From Bacillus sp. SD075 (GTDB taxonomy: Bacteria > Bacillota > Bacilli > Bacillales > DSM-1321): DNA of 64,000 bases. The notes under the pieces were generated by a model, which saw only the letters and a program-made list of their open reading frames with translations, did not search any database and was not told the DNA's origin. Position numbers and translations under genes: made by a program. This document shows, in pieces, positions 55,127 through 63,564 of the stretch. Position 1 is the first letter of the stretch. Every line of letters starts with the position of its first letter. The stretch is from the NCBI RefSeq assembly GCF_017355165.1, contig NZ_JADILK010000021.1, positions 1 to 64,000 on the forward strand, given 5' to 3'.

Positions 55127-55280
55127 TGAAGTACTTTAGAGGGTAGTCGTAAGTCCACCATCCGGACAAAACTCTAAGTGGAAATCGTTTATATTACAGT
55201 TGGTATATGTTGTGCCTGCTAGTTTCCTCAGTTGTGATTGACCTCTTTTTCCTACTTGAAATGCTCAATTTATCACACAT
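55127..55280 (+). ncRNA. Candidate structured RNA or leader element, copy B
   Basis: Starts GTTAAGGAAATGAAGTACTT, 245 bases after copy A. TTAGAG pairs with CTCTAA around an inner hairpin GTCC / GGAC followed by AAAA. The paired bases differ from copy A but pairing is kept, and the downstream 39-base block is nearly identical. Mini-frame Met-Lys-Tyr-Phe-Arg-Gly-stop. Confidence 0.5.
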
Positions 55281-55531
55281 AATATAATCCAAGTAAATAA
55301 ATACTTCTTGGGAATAATAAATATAGATTATTTTTTTATGCACGTTAGCCCTGTGCCACTGAAAAAGTGTCACTTCCGCTTTTTTTGAAGAAAAAGTAAT
55401 AGGGCAGAATAGCTTTGTTCATTTCAGTTATTTCAAGATACTTGGTGTATTAATAATCATCACTCGCATAAAATGGGGGAATTCAGCAAAACTGAATATC
55501 ATATGGGCAACTATTAGAATGAGGTGACTTG

Positions 55532-56737
55532 ATGAAGCCGAATGTAGAAGTCAGAAATGTCTCGAAAATTTTTGGCAAATCTCCAAAAGCAGCAACAGAC
55601 TTATTGAAGCAAGGCAAATCGAAAAAAGAAATCCTGAAAGAAACGGGACAAACGGTCGGAGTGAATAATGTTAATTTCGAGATTTATCCCGGCGAGATCT
55701 TTGTCATCATGGGTCTATCAGGAAGCGGGAAATCTACTTTGATCCGCATGTTCAATCGTTTGATCGATCCCACTTTGGGTGAAATCTTAATTGATGATGA
55801 AGATATCGTGAAGATGAACGCTTCCAGGTTAAGGGAAGTCAGACAAAAGAAAATAAGCATGGTATTTCAGAACTTTGCTTTATTTCCGCATAAAACGATA
55901 TTGGAAAACGCAGAATTCGGGCTTGAAATTCAAAAAGTGGAGCCAGCAAAACGTCATGAAAATGCGATGAAGGCTCTTGAGGCCGTTGGATTGAAAGGCT
56001 ACGAAAATCAGCTGCCATCACAGCTTAGCGGTGGAATGCAGCAAAGGGTTGGGTTAGCCCGCGCACTTGCAAGTGATACGGATATCCTATTGATGGATGA
56101 AGCCTTCAGTGCCCTTGATCCATTGATTCGTAAGGATATGCAGGATGAACTGATTCAAATCCAAGATCAGTACAAAAAAACGATCATTTTCATTACCCAT
56201 GATCTTGATGAAGCATTAAGAATCGGTGATAGAATTGCCCTTATGAAAGATGGAAGTGTCATTCAATTGGGAACCCCTGAACAAATCATGATGAATCCAG
56301 CCAATGAATTCGTCGAGAAGTTTGTGGAAGATGTGGATCTATCAAAAGTATTGACAGCATCTCATGTGATGATACGCCCAGAGAAGATCGCGGTGGACAG
56401 AGGTCCGAGGGTTGCCTTGGAAATCATGCGCAAACAAGGGTATTCCAGCATTTTTGTTGTGGATAGAAAGCAGAAGTTATTGGGGGCCGTGACTGCTGAA
56501 CAGGCTCGTCAGGCAATGAGCAATAACCAATCGATTTCTGAAGTGATGTCAACCGATATCCCGACTGTAAAAGAGGATGAATTACTTGGGAACCTCATGG
56601 ATGTGATGGCGACTTCGAGCTTGCCAATCTCAGTCATCGATGAGCAGAAAAGAATTAAAGGAATTCTTCTTCGCGGTGCCGTTATCGGTGCTTTGGCAGG
56701 AAATAAAGATTCCTTGAATGAAATGGAGAGTGAATAA
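55532..56737 (+). CDS. opuAA: Glycine betaine/proline ABC transporter ATPase OpuAA
   Basis: About 401 residues. ATPase of the osmoprotectant importer. The betaine-type N-terminal segment KAATDLLKQGKSKKEILKET precedes Walker A GLSGSGKST (about 60-68), signature LSGGMQQRVGLARAL, Walker B ILLMDEAFSALDP, and two C-terminal CBS domains (about 280-395), which sense ionic strength or nucleotides in OpuA. ATG 55532 with GAGGTGAC upstream (an in-frame TTG directly precedes it). The permease/binding protein gene follows after 4 bases. Confidence 0.95.
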   Translation: MKPNVEVRNVSKIFGKSPKAATDLLKQGKSKKEILKETGQTVGVNNVNFEIYPGEIFVIMGLSGSGKSTLIRMFNRLIDPTLGEILIDDEDIVKMNASRLREVRQKKISMVFQNFALFPHKTILENAEFGLEIQKVEPAKRHENAMKALEAVGLKGYENQLPSQLSGGMQQRVGLARALASDTDILLMDEAFSALDPLIRKDMQDELIQIQDQYKKTIIFITHDLDEALRIGDRIALMKDGSVIQLGTPEQIMMNPANEFVEKFVEDVDLSKVLTASHVMIRPEKIAVDRGPRVALEIMRKQGYSSIFVVDRKQKLLGAVTAEQARQAMSNNQSISEVMSTDIPTVKEDELLGNLMDVMATSSLPISVIDEQKRIKGILLRGAVIGALAGNKDSLNEMESE

Positions 56738-56741
56738 TTCA

Positions 56742-58469
56742 ATGAATATGCCGAAAATCCCACTAGGAGCATGGGTCGATTCTTTAGTGGATTGGATAAC
56801 TATTGTATTTGCTGGATTATTTACATTTATAACAAATGTGATCGAGGGTCTATTGAATATCTTGGTCGATGTAATGAGTACAGGACCTTCCATCGTTTTA
56901 ATTATAGTCCTGACCCTTCTGGTTACCTATACAAGCAGATGGCCATTGGGAATATTTACATTCATCAGCTTACTATTGATCGATAATCTTGGTTATTGGG
57001 AATCAAGCATCCAAACACTGGCAATCGTAATTTTGTCAGGAGTCTTAACGATAGTGATCGGGATACCGATCGGAATATGGTGTGCCCAAAATAACACGGT
57101 GCGTAAGATCGTTACCCCGATCTTGGACTTCATGCAAACGATGCCCGCATTCGTTTATTTGATTCCTTCGATCTTATTCTTTGGAATAGGGGTAGTGCCA
57201 GGGATTATTGCGTCATTCATTTTCGCTATCGCACCGACAATCCGAATGACCAATCTTGGGATTCAGGAAGTGCCTAATGATTTGATCGAAGCATCGGATG
57301 CTTTTGGTTCAACCAGCAGCCAAAAGCTATTCAAGGTACAAATACCATTGGCTACTCCTACGATTATGGCAGGAGTCAACCAAAGTATCATGCTGGCACT
57401 ATCCATGGTTGTTACCGCCTCATTGGTTGGAGCGCCAGGACTTGGGGCGGATGTCTACCGGGCCGTCAGCCAGATAAATGTGGGGCAAGGATTTGAAGCA
57501 GGATTATCCATCGTAATCATTGCAATCATTCTCGATCGTATCACGCAAAATCTTCGTAAACCAGCTTACGAAAATCTCGTTAGCAGGAAAATCATTTTTA
57601 CAATACTGGCCTTACTAGTTGTGGGTACTGCACTATTCAGTGCTTTTACAAAAGATACGGCTGTGAACGGGGATGAAAATAGTTTTGCTGCCAAAGCCAA
57701 TTATGAAATAATCGGAATTGAACCTGGAGCAGGATTGATGAAGTTGACTAAAACGGCTATAGATGATTATAAGCTGGATGATTGGAAAGTGGTTGAAGGG
57801 TCATCGGCAGCAATGGTTGCTGAATTGAAAAAAGCGATTGATAAAAAAGAACCAATCGTCGTTACAGGATGGTCACCTCATTGGATGTTCTCGAAATATG
57901 ACTTGAAATATCTCGAAGATCCGAATGAATCCTTTGGCGGGGCTGAAAATATCAATTCGATTGCCAGAAAAGGACTCGAGCAAGATGCCCCCGGCGCTTA
58001 TAAAATTCTTGATCAATTCTTCTGGGATACGAAAGATATGGAAGATGTAATGGTCAAGGTTACTGAAGGTATGTCTCCTTCAGAAGCAGCAGAAAAATGG
58101 ATAAGCGAAAACAAGGACAAAGTATCCGAATGGACCAAAGGTGCTGAATCAGGAAATGGTGAAAAGATCAAACTGGTTTATGTTGCATGGGATACTGAAA
58201 TTGCCAGCACAAATGTGATTGGCAAGGTTCTGGAGCAAAATGGTTATGACGTAACACTAAGTCAAGTTGAAGTCGGACCAATGTTTGCCGGCGTTGCAAA
58301 CGGAAGTGCGGACGCAATGGTGGCTGCATGGCTACCGGGAACACATCTTGAATATTATAATAAGTATAAAGCTGAAATGGTTGACCTTGGACCAAACTTA
58401 AAAGGAACAAAGAATGGTCTGGTCGTACCGGATTACGTTGATATTGATTCAATTGAAGACTTAAAATAA
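56742..58469 (+). CDS. opuABC: OpuA permease fused to glycine betaine-binding domain
   Basis: About 575 residues. The first half (to about 295) is the OpuAB permease with the coupling motif region DLIEASDAFGSTSSQKLFKV and PLATPTIMAGVNQSIMLALS. After one more hydrophobic segment (about 285-305) comes an OpuAC-type binding domain (about 325-575) with KEPIVVTGWSPHWMFSKYDL and VAAWLPGTHLEYY, whose Trp residues form the betaine cage. B. subtilis has separate OpuAB and OpuAC; the fusion is the arrangement known from Lactococcus OpuABC. The start chosen has GGAGAGTG 9 bases upstream. Confidence 0.95.
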   Translation: MNMPKIPLGAWVDSLVDWITIVFAGLFTFITNVIEGLLNILVDVMSTGPSIVLIIVLTLLVTYTSRWPLGIFTFISLLLIDNLGYWESSIQTLAIVILSGVLTIVIGIPIGIWCAQNNTVRKIVTPILDFMQTMPAFVYLIPSILFFGIGVVPGIIASFIFAIAPTIRMTNLGIQEVPNDLIEASDAFGSTSSQKLFKVQIPLATPTIMAGVNQSIMLALSMVVTASLVGAPGLGADVYRAVSQINVGQGFEAGLSIVIIAIILDRITQNLRKPAYENLVSRKIIFTILALLVVGTALFSAFTKDTAVNGDENSFAAKANYEIIGIEPGAGLMKLTKTAIDDYKLDDWKVVEGSSAAMVAELKKAIDKKEPIVVTGWSPHWMFSKYDLKYLEDPNESFGGAENINSIARKGLEQDAPGAYKILDQFFWDTKDMEDVMVKVTEGMSPSEAAEKWISENKDKVSEWTKGAESGNGEKIKLVYVAWDTEIASTNVIGKVLEQNGYDVTLSQVEVGPMFAGVANGSADAMVAAWLPGTHLEYYNKYKAEMVDLGPNLKGTKNGLVVPDYVDIDSIEDLK

Positions 58470-58470
58470 G

Positions 58471-58511
58471 AAAAAAGAGGGAATTTCAGAATTGAAATTC
58501 CCTCTTTTTTT
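58471..58511 (+). terminator. Terminator of the opuA operon (bidirectional)
   Basis: AAAAAAGAGGGAATTTC pairs perfectly with GAAATTCCCTCTTTTTT. It also serves the convergent small gene. Confidence 0.92.
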
Positions 58512-58526
58512 AGTTTTAACTGAATT

Positions 58527-58709
58527 TCATTGTACGGAAACGAATTTACTCCTCAATTCCTCTTCCGTTACTTCGACCCTTCCTTTCAAATCTTCAGCAA
58601 GTAATACGTAACTTTTCACACCAATGAATTCTGAATGTGATATTAAAAAGAATTTTGTTCCCTTCTTATACGCAGAAGGATCATCTTCAATTAACTTAAA
58701 CATTTTCAT
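58527..58709 (-). CDS. Small hypothetical protein, 60 residues
   Basis: Begins MKMFKLIEDDPSAYKKGTKF; soluble, mixed charge, probably one alpha/beta unit (FFLISHSEFIGVKSYVLLAE). AAGGTGG and AAAGGATG are both near the two possible ATGs (58709, 58703), and the terminator of opuA serves it on minus, so it is probably a real gene. No family recognised. Confidence 0.6.
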   Translation of the reverse strand: MKMFKLIEDDPSAYKKGTKFFLISHSEFIGVKSYVLLAEDLKGRVEVTEEELRSKFVSVQ

Positions 58710-59072
58710 CCTTTTTCCACCTTGGATATTATAAATTATTACCGCATGTATACATAACTACCTATGGAGTAGACGTAATAGCATTGAACAAGTTGAAAAG
58801 GAAATAGGTCACTACTAAGATACAACTTCTTCTTTCCACTTTTTATATCATTGATATTTATGAGCGGTCAACTATTTTTACTGGCAGATGCAAGAACCAG
58901 CCGGCATCGTCATTTGTTTGCAAATTATGAGTATTCTTAACTTTCTGTGGAACTGCCTATCGTTGAATGTTAAAATTCAGTTGGAAAACAGTGTTTCTTT
59001 ATACATAGGAAAGAGAAAAGAGAGGCATTGAAAGAGCTCTCTCGAAAAGTGATTTTGGAAGGTGTGGAAATA
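58710..59072. other. Intergenic stretch before the nucleoside hydrolase
   Basis: Nothing recognised beyond the divergent promoters that must be present. The hydrolase frame is open from TTG 59028, but its family similarity begins at 59073. Confidence 0.4.
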
Positions 59073-59987
59073 TTGAAACCAATCATATTTGATGTTGATA
59101 CTGGGATTGATGATGCCATGGCGATGGCGTATGCTTTAAATTCCCCAGAATTGGAAGTGCTCGGATTCACCACTTGCTTTGGTAACGTGCCCGTTGTTGA
59201 ATCGACCCGCAATACACTTGCCGTTTTGGAGAAATTAAATAGGCGCATTCCGGTTTTTGAAGGTGCTGACCAAACTTTGGTGCGCGGAAGGAAGAAGAAA
59301 TATCCCAAGCATGTTCATGGGGAAGACGGGTTAGGAAATACCCTTCAGTTTGAACCGAGTATCAAAGCTTCACAAGGAAATGCAGTAGATTTCATTATCG
59401 ATCAAGTGAAAAGCCGACCGCATGAAATTACGATTATTGCAGTTGGTCCACTGACTAACATCGCATGGGCAATTAAAAAAGCCCCAACGATCATGTCCTT
59501 TGTAAAAGAGGTCGTTATTATGGGCGGCGCCGTAAACGTACCAGGAAATGTAACGCCTTATGCTGAAGCGAACATAATATCAGATCCTGAGGCAGCCGAT
59601 CTGGTATTTGCTTCAGGGCTGCCAATCACCCTAGTGGGGCTTGATGTGACACTGCAAACATACCTACTGAAATCGAAGCTTGATGATTGGCGTGCCACTG
59701 GTAAGGAAAGCGCCAAATTTTTAGCGGAAATGACCGATTATTATATGAAAGCATATGAAAACTCCCATCCAGGTTTAGGCGGTTGTGCCCTTCACGATCC
59801 GCTTGCTGTCGGGGTTGCGATTGATTCCAGTTTTGTGAGTACAGAATGGATGAAAGTCAAGGTGGTGACCGAAGGTGAAGAAACAGGAATGACAATCGGT
59901 CAAAAGGGGGGCGAACCAAGAATCCGCGTCTGTACGAGTGTGGAAAGTGATCGGTTTATGAAACATTTCTTGGAACGGGTTATATGA
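59073..59987 (+). CDS. Nucleoside hydrolase (inosine-uridine preferring type)
   Basis: About 304 residues. Cleaves ribonucleosides to base and ribose. The Ca2+-binding cluster is at the very start: IIFDVDTGIDDAMA with Asp7, Asp9, Asp13 and Asp14. Further blocks: CFGNVPVVESTRN, VHGEDGLGNT, ITIIAVGPLTNIAWA, IMGGAVNVPGNVTPYAEANI and CALHDPLAVGV. A TTG start at 59073 fits the family N-terminus and has GGAAGGTG 7-12 bases upstream. It stands alone. Confidence 0.9.
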   Translation: MKPIIFDVDTGIDDAMAMAYALNSPELEVLGFTTCFGNVPVVESTRNTLAVLEKLNRRIPVFEGADQTLVRGRKKKYPKHVHGEDGLGNTLQFEPSIKASQGNAVDFIIDQVKSRPHEITIIAVGPLTNIAWAIKKAPTIMSFVKEVVIMGGAVNVPGNVTPYAEANIISDPEAADLVFASGLPITLVGLDVTLQTYLLKSKLDDWRATGKESAKFLAEMTDYYMKAYENSHPGLGGCALHDPLAVGVAIDSSFVSTEWMKVKVVTEGEETGMTIGQKGGEPRIRVCTSVESDRFMKHFLERVI

Positions 59988-60303
59988 GGACTTGATGTTT
60001 TGATTAGGACTTTCATTGACAAAGCAACGTAATTGAAATCATGTATTAGGTATAAAGGCTATCACTTTTCCAAAAGCCATTGGGAAAGGATGGCCTGTTT
60101 CTGTTGAATAAATTGATTCTTGCTAGATGTCATATTCCTGCTGTAAAAGTAGCAGACTTTAATCAAACGTTTGACTAATTTTCCGGAAAAGAAAGTCTAA
60201 AGTCACTATTATTATGGTGAAAACCATAATATTGGATAATGGTTAAGGAATATTAGGTATAAAGAACTTTTTTTACCATGAATAAGTAAAAAAAACCATT
60301 CCA
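59988..60303. other. Intergenic stretch with a LacI-type palindrome
   Basis: TCAAACGTTTGA (60163-60174) is a perfect 12-bp palindrome with central CG, typical of LacI-family operators. No regulator or obvious promoter is next to it. Otherwise no gene. Confidence 0.5.
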
Positions 60304-60732
60304 ATGATGGTCCATGCGGCCTTGTTTACCTTATTGAATCTGATCGTAGGTTTAATCATCAGCATGTATGGTTTGAAGATCTATCCACTGGGAGATATAC
60401 AGGAGATTAAGTGGACCGTTTTCACCGTCCTGCTTTTATTCTTCTGTTCAGCGTTTACCCGACTTGCCTTCTCGATTGGGCCGTTTGTCGGTGCTATCCT
60501 GGTAATCGGTTTGATCAGTTTCTTTACCATTCCATTATTGGATTTAATCATGCCTAATTTCAATGTGGATCACCCGGTTGCAGACGTATACATGTCCATT
60601 CAATTCGGTAATCAGACGGCATTCATTCCTGCTAGTATCATCTTGATTGTGCTGACGCTCATAGCAACGATCATTCCATATATAGTGAAGCGTCTTACAG
60701 AAAGTAGAGCCATGGCCCATGAAGTGGAATAA
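60304..60732 (+). pseudogene. Type VII secretion protein EsaA/YueB, C-terminal remnant
   Basis: About 142 codons, four membrane spans (HAALFTLLNLIVGLIISMYG, then VFTVLLLFFCSAFTRLAF, VGAILVIGLISFFTIPLLD and IILIVLTLIATIIPYIV). It matches the membrane end of YueB/EsaA-type proteins, normally around 1000 residues, and directly precedes essA as in the yuk/yue locus. There is no ribosome site at its first ATG and the frame is closed by a TAA 20 bases upstream, so the large extracellular part has been lost. Alternative: an independent 4-span protein. Confidence 0.65.
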
Positions 60733-61201
60733 ATACGTAATGCCTGTCTTGCTCATCCTGTTTTTTAGCCATGCACCTCATGGCGGAGCGGGAGAGGAAC
60801 CCATGGTGGAGCCCAATGAATATCAAGAAAAGGATATTGATATTCAAACGGAGTATTTCCATGAAGAAGGATTGTTGGAACAGAAGCGGAAATTGCCTGA
60901 AGAACAAAAGGACCTCACTTTTGAAAGAGGGAAATATGATGCCGTTGACTCGGTGAAGGACTCACTGTTTCTGTCTCCGGTAACGGGGAATCAAAATAAT
61001 ACCATCGCTTCAAAATCAGAACAGCTAGGATTATTCTCGGAAGTCGGCATTCGAACGAGAGGCGAAGAAGAAACTGAACCTTCCCTTAATTTTGACCTGA
61101 CGATATTGCTCGGCATCGTTTTGGCACTTTTGGTCATTTGTTTGTTTTTTATTCTCATTCCGAAAATGGGGAAGCTGAATGGAGAGGTTAAACGAAAATG
61201 A
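60719..61201 (+). CDS. essA: Type VII secretion system protein EssA/YueC
   Basis: 160 residues. N-terminal hydrophobic signal or anchor (VMPVLLILFFSHAP), an acidic, Gln/Glu-rich extracytoplasmic middle (YFHEEGLLEQKRKLPEEQKD, SLFLSPVTG), and a C-terminal membrane span (ILLGIVLALLVICLFFILIP). This two-anchor layout, length and position after the EsaA end fit EssA. It overlaps the preceding frame by 14 bases. No other T7SS gene (esxA, essB, essC) is in the window, so it is probably not functional here. Confidence 0.7.
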   Translation: MKWNKYVMPVLLILFFSHAPHGGAGEEPMVEPNEYQEKDIDIQTEYFHEEGLLEQKRKLPEEQKDLTFERGKYDAVDSVKDSLFLSPVTGNQNNTIASKSEQLGLFSEVGIRTRGEEETEPSLNFDLTILLGIVLALLVICLFFILIPKMGKLNGEVKRK

Positions 61202-61244
61202 AAACAGCCCGATTCCTGGCATAAGTCAGCGATCGGGCTGTTTT
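61201..61244. terminator. Terminator after essA (bidirectional)
   Basis: AAAACAGCCCGAT pairs with ATCGGGCTGTTTT. It also ends the small minus-strand gene next to it. Confidence 0.88.
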
Positions 61245-61245
61245 G

Positions 61246-61332
61246 CTACATAATATCCATAACGGTTTTAATAAGCCCTAAAAGAAGGGCAGCTGCGAAG
61301 ATCAAAATGAAGAATTTTTTATACATGTTCAT
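61246..61332 (-). CDS. Possible 28-residue membrane peptide
   Basis: MNMYKKFFILIFAAALLLGL then IKTVMDIM: a short basic start and one membrane span. AGAGGTAATG provides a ribosome site for the ATG at 61326 (or 61332), and the essA terminator follows its stop. No family recognised. Confidence 0.45.
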   Translation of the reverse strand: MNMYKKFFILIFAAALLLGLIKTVMDIM

Positions 61333-61499
61333 TACCTCTTATATCTTATGAGTGGATTGCAATCATTTTAGCATAAACAAGACAGGAAGGAAGTTTACTT
61401 AAGAATAGACAGATCAGAAGGTCCTTGTTACGTTGGCCTAAAGACCGGTGCGGGAAAGGGATGCGGATGCTCCCCCTTTTGGAGCATCCTCCTTTCGTG

Positions 61500-62447
61500 T
61501 TATTTGAACAAGTCAGGATAAACAGTCTTTGCTGCCAGTTCAACAGCTTCACCTATTCTTGGTCCAGGACGTGACATGACATTTTCATCCACCAAATGGA
61601 TGTCATCGTTCTTCACCGCATCGATATCTTCCCAGCCTTTACGCGATTTAATTTCACCAACAGCATCATCTGTATACGTGGCAGTGGTGATGATGGACTC
61701 AGGGTTCCTTTTGACGATCTCTTCATCAGATACCTTAACCCAGCCTTTCTGGTCATCAAAGATGTTTATAATGCCGGCAGTATCCAGGATTTCATGTTGG
61801 AATGTTTCCGCTCCTGTTGTATAGATTTCCGGAGCAGGGCTAATTTCAAAGTATGTTTGTTTCTTTTCATCTAAAGTTTCCACTTTTTCTTCGACACTTG
61901 CAATTTGGGATTTGATATCTTTCACTAATTCATCCCCTTTTTCGGCAACACCCATCACATTAGCAATCTGTCCGATATCACCATATACATCATCGAAATT
62001 TGCCGCAGATTTAATAATGAACACAGGGATGCCAGCATCTTCGAGTGGTTTCAATGCCGTATCATCTCCAATGGTATAAGCTATGATGGCATCAGGTTTT
62101 AAGGCAATGATTTTTTCTGCATTGATATTAACAGAGTCTGAAACATGTTCGATATTCTTTGCTTCCTCTGGATAATTATCGAAGTCTGTCACACCAACGA
62201 CTTTATCACCCTGTTCAAGGGCAAATAAAATTTCTGTATTGCTTGGCTGAAGTGAAACGACTTTTTTCGGGGTTTTCTCGAATTTTATTTTCTTTCCAGT
62301 ATCATCCGTAACGGTATAGTCCTTGATTTCTTCCTTTTTAGTAGCTTTATTATCCGTTGCGGCTTGATCATCGTTCACTCCGCATCCGGTAAGGAAAAGG
62401 GTAAGCATCAGCATGGAAATCCAACTGAATCGTAGGGTTTTCTGCAT
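61500..62447 (-). CDS. Corrinoid/iron ABC transporter substrate-binding lipoprotein (BtuF-like)
   Basis: 315 residues. Lipobox LTGC (Cys about 22), Lys/Asp linker, then a class III binding fold: KVVSLQPSNTEILFALEQGD, NAEKIIALKPDAIIAYTIGD, EIYTTGAETFQHEILDTAGI and a final NVMSRPGPRIGEAVELAAKT. The SLQPSNTEILFAL start and RPGPR end are typical of BtuF/YvrC. Control by the cobalamin riboswitch through the gene upstream supports vitamin B12 as ligand. It starts 3 bases after the stop of the adenosyltransferase gene. Its permease and ATPase are not in the window. Confidence 0.88.
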   Translation of the reverse strand: MQKTLRFSWISMLMLTLFLTGCGVNDDQAATDNKATKKEEIKDYTVTDDTGKKIKFEKTPKKVVSLQPSNTEILFALEQGDKVVGVTDFDNYPEEAKNIEHVSDSVNINAEKIIALKPDAIIAYTIGDDTALKPLEDAGIPVFIIKSAANFDDVYGDIGQIANVMGVAEKGDELVKDIKSQIASVEEKVETLDEKKQTYFEISPAPEIYTTGAETFQHEILDTAGIINIFDDQKGWVKVSDEEIVKRNPESIITTATYTDDAVGEIKSRKGWEDIDAVKNDDIHLVDENVMSRPGPRIGEAVELAAKTVYPDLFK

Positions 62448-62450
62448 TAT

Positions 62451-62996
62451 TTATTCCTCCGTTTTCGTTCTCATGGGTTTGGTCGGGTATGATTTACTTA
62501 TAAAAGGAATTTCGTCGATCCCCTGTTGCTTATTGACATAGACTGCCATCACGAATAATACATTTGCAAGCAAGTGAGCGTAATCAAAAATAATTCCTGG
62601 AATTTCCTTCTCCAGACTTACCTTGTGTAAAGCACGCACGGACTTTTTGGCTTCACTTCGGCAAGTATGCAAAGTACATGCTGCGGTTGAGCCTTGTGGA
62701 AGGACGAATGTTCCTATTCGATCTTTCACTTCAGCGACATACCGGTCGTAGATTGCACTTAAACGGTCGAGATCATCGCCGGTAATGGCCAATTTTCCAC
62801 GAACTGAACCATTTAAATGGTAAGCCATGGGTAACAGTTCCATTAAGTCACGGTATACTTCGGGGACGTCCTCAGTAAGCGAGGCGGCCAAGCCGATTTG
62901 TGTCGTTAATGAGTCTGTACGGATTTCGAAATCGACGGTTGATACGGACTCACGCATGTATGGGTAGCATAAAAAACGAAAGTCTTTCTTTGCCAT
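62451..62996 (-). CDS. Cobalamin adenosyltransferase-like protein (PduO-type)
   Basis: 181 residues. The C-terminal two thirds match ATP:cob(I)alamin adenosyltransferases: FVLPQGSTAACTLHTCRSEA with KKSVRALHKV, and FDYAHLLANVLFVMAVYVNK. The usual N-terminal TGDxGxTSL nucleotide motif is replaced by FRFLCYPYMRESVSTVDFEI, so it is a divergent subgroup. The start at 62996 follows AAAAGGAGG; the frame stays open to 63197 but that extension runs through the riboswitch expression platform and is not coding. Operon with the BtuF-like gene. Confidence 0.8.
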   Translation of the reverse strand: MAKKDFRFLCYPYMRESVSTVDFEIRTDSLTTQIGLAASLTEDVPEVYRDLMELLPMAYHLNGSVRGKLAITGDDLDRLSAIYDRYVAEVKDRIGTFVLPQGSTAACTLHTCRSEAKKSVRALHKVSLEKEIPGIIFDYAHLLANVLFVMAVYVNKQQGIDEIPFISKSYPTKPMRTKTEE

Positions 62997-63060
62997 AACT
63001 CTTCCTCCTTTTACGTATTGGGTGAATGGCCTCCGTATTGCTTTTTCCAGCAAAACAAAT

Positions 63061-63090
63061 AGCCGACCAAGAGGTTTGGTCGGCTTCGGG
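63061..63090 (-). terminator. Riboswitch-controlled terminator
   Basis: On minus, AGCCGACCAA pairs with TTGGTCGGCT around a 5-base loop, then ATTTGTTTTG. It lies between the cobalamin riboswitch and the adenosyltransferase gene. Confidence 0.85.
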
Positions 63091-63171
63091 CATCTATGTA
63101 TCTGTAGTAGAAAAAAGATGGGAGAGCCGTACAATCTCCTATCTTCCGAAGAGCATAATACGATGAAAAAA

Positions 63172-63372
63172 GGCAGGTCTCCTGGCTTGTGCGACATTTT
63201 ACTCTAAGAACCTTCCCATTTGGGTTAGGTAATCGGCGTGAGATTACCTAACCCAAATAGTGGTATGCATCTTATTTCATTAGCACTTACAGTTGCGGAA
63301 ACAGCTTCGGTTTTAAACCGAATTCCCTATTAAGCTGACAAGGCAGCACCCTTTTCTGCAAGGTTCATATTC
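63172..63372 (-). promoter_or_regulatory. Cobalamin (B12) riboswitch
   Basis: Minus-strand RNA shows the class markers in order: AATAGGGAAT, the B12-box region TTCCGCAACTGTAAGTGC, a long peripheral helix (TTTGGGTTAGGTAATC and its complement), GGGAAGG, and the 3' AAGCCAGGAGACCTGCC. It precedes a terminator and two B12-related genes, so high cobalamin should switch them off. Confidence 0.93.
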
Positions 63373-63564
63373 ACTTAGCAACAGTTTACCATACCTTTTT
63401 CATTAAGCTGCATTAATATTTTTAGACAAATTCGTTTATGGTTTACCGAATATCTAGTAAACTTACAATGTAAGGTTTAATTGGATCTTAATGTAAAAAT
63501 AGTGATATAGAAAACTATGGAATAATCGTGATAATGTGAATCTGTGAATCTCGGGAGGTAGAGA

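Larger units (their letters stand above)
54555..55531. other. Long noncoding region upstream of opuA
   Basis: Nearly 1 kb without a gene. It carries two copies of a conserved element (next two entries) and then AT-rich sequence that should hold the opuA promoter, which I could not place securely. Confidence 0.6.

Noticed and set aside
54882-55280. Known riboswitch classes (c-di-AMP, SAM, T-box, guanidine) for the tandem element
   Set aside because: None of the conserved core words of these classes could be found in either copy.
62997-63197. N-terminal extension of the adenosyltransferase frame
   Set aside because: Overlaps the riboswitch 3' end and terminator; the start at 62996 has AAAAGGAGG and fits the protein.
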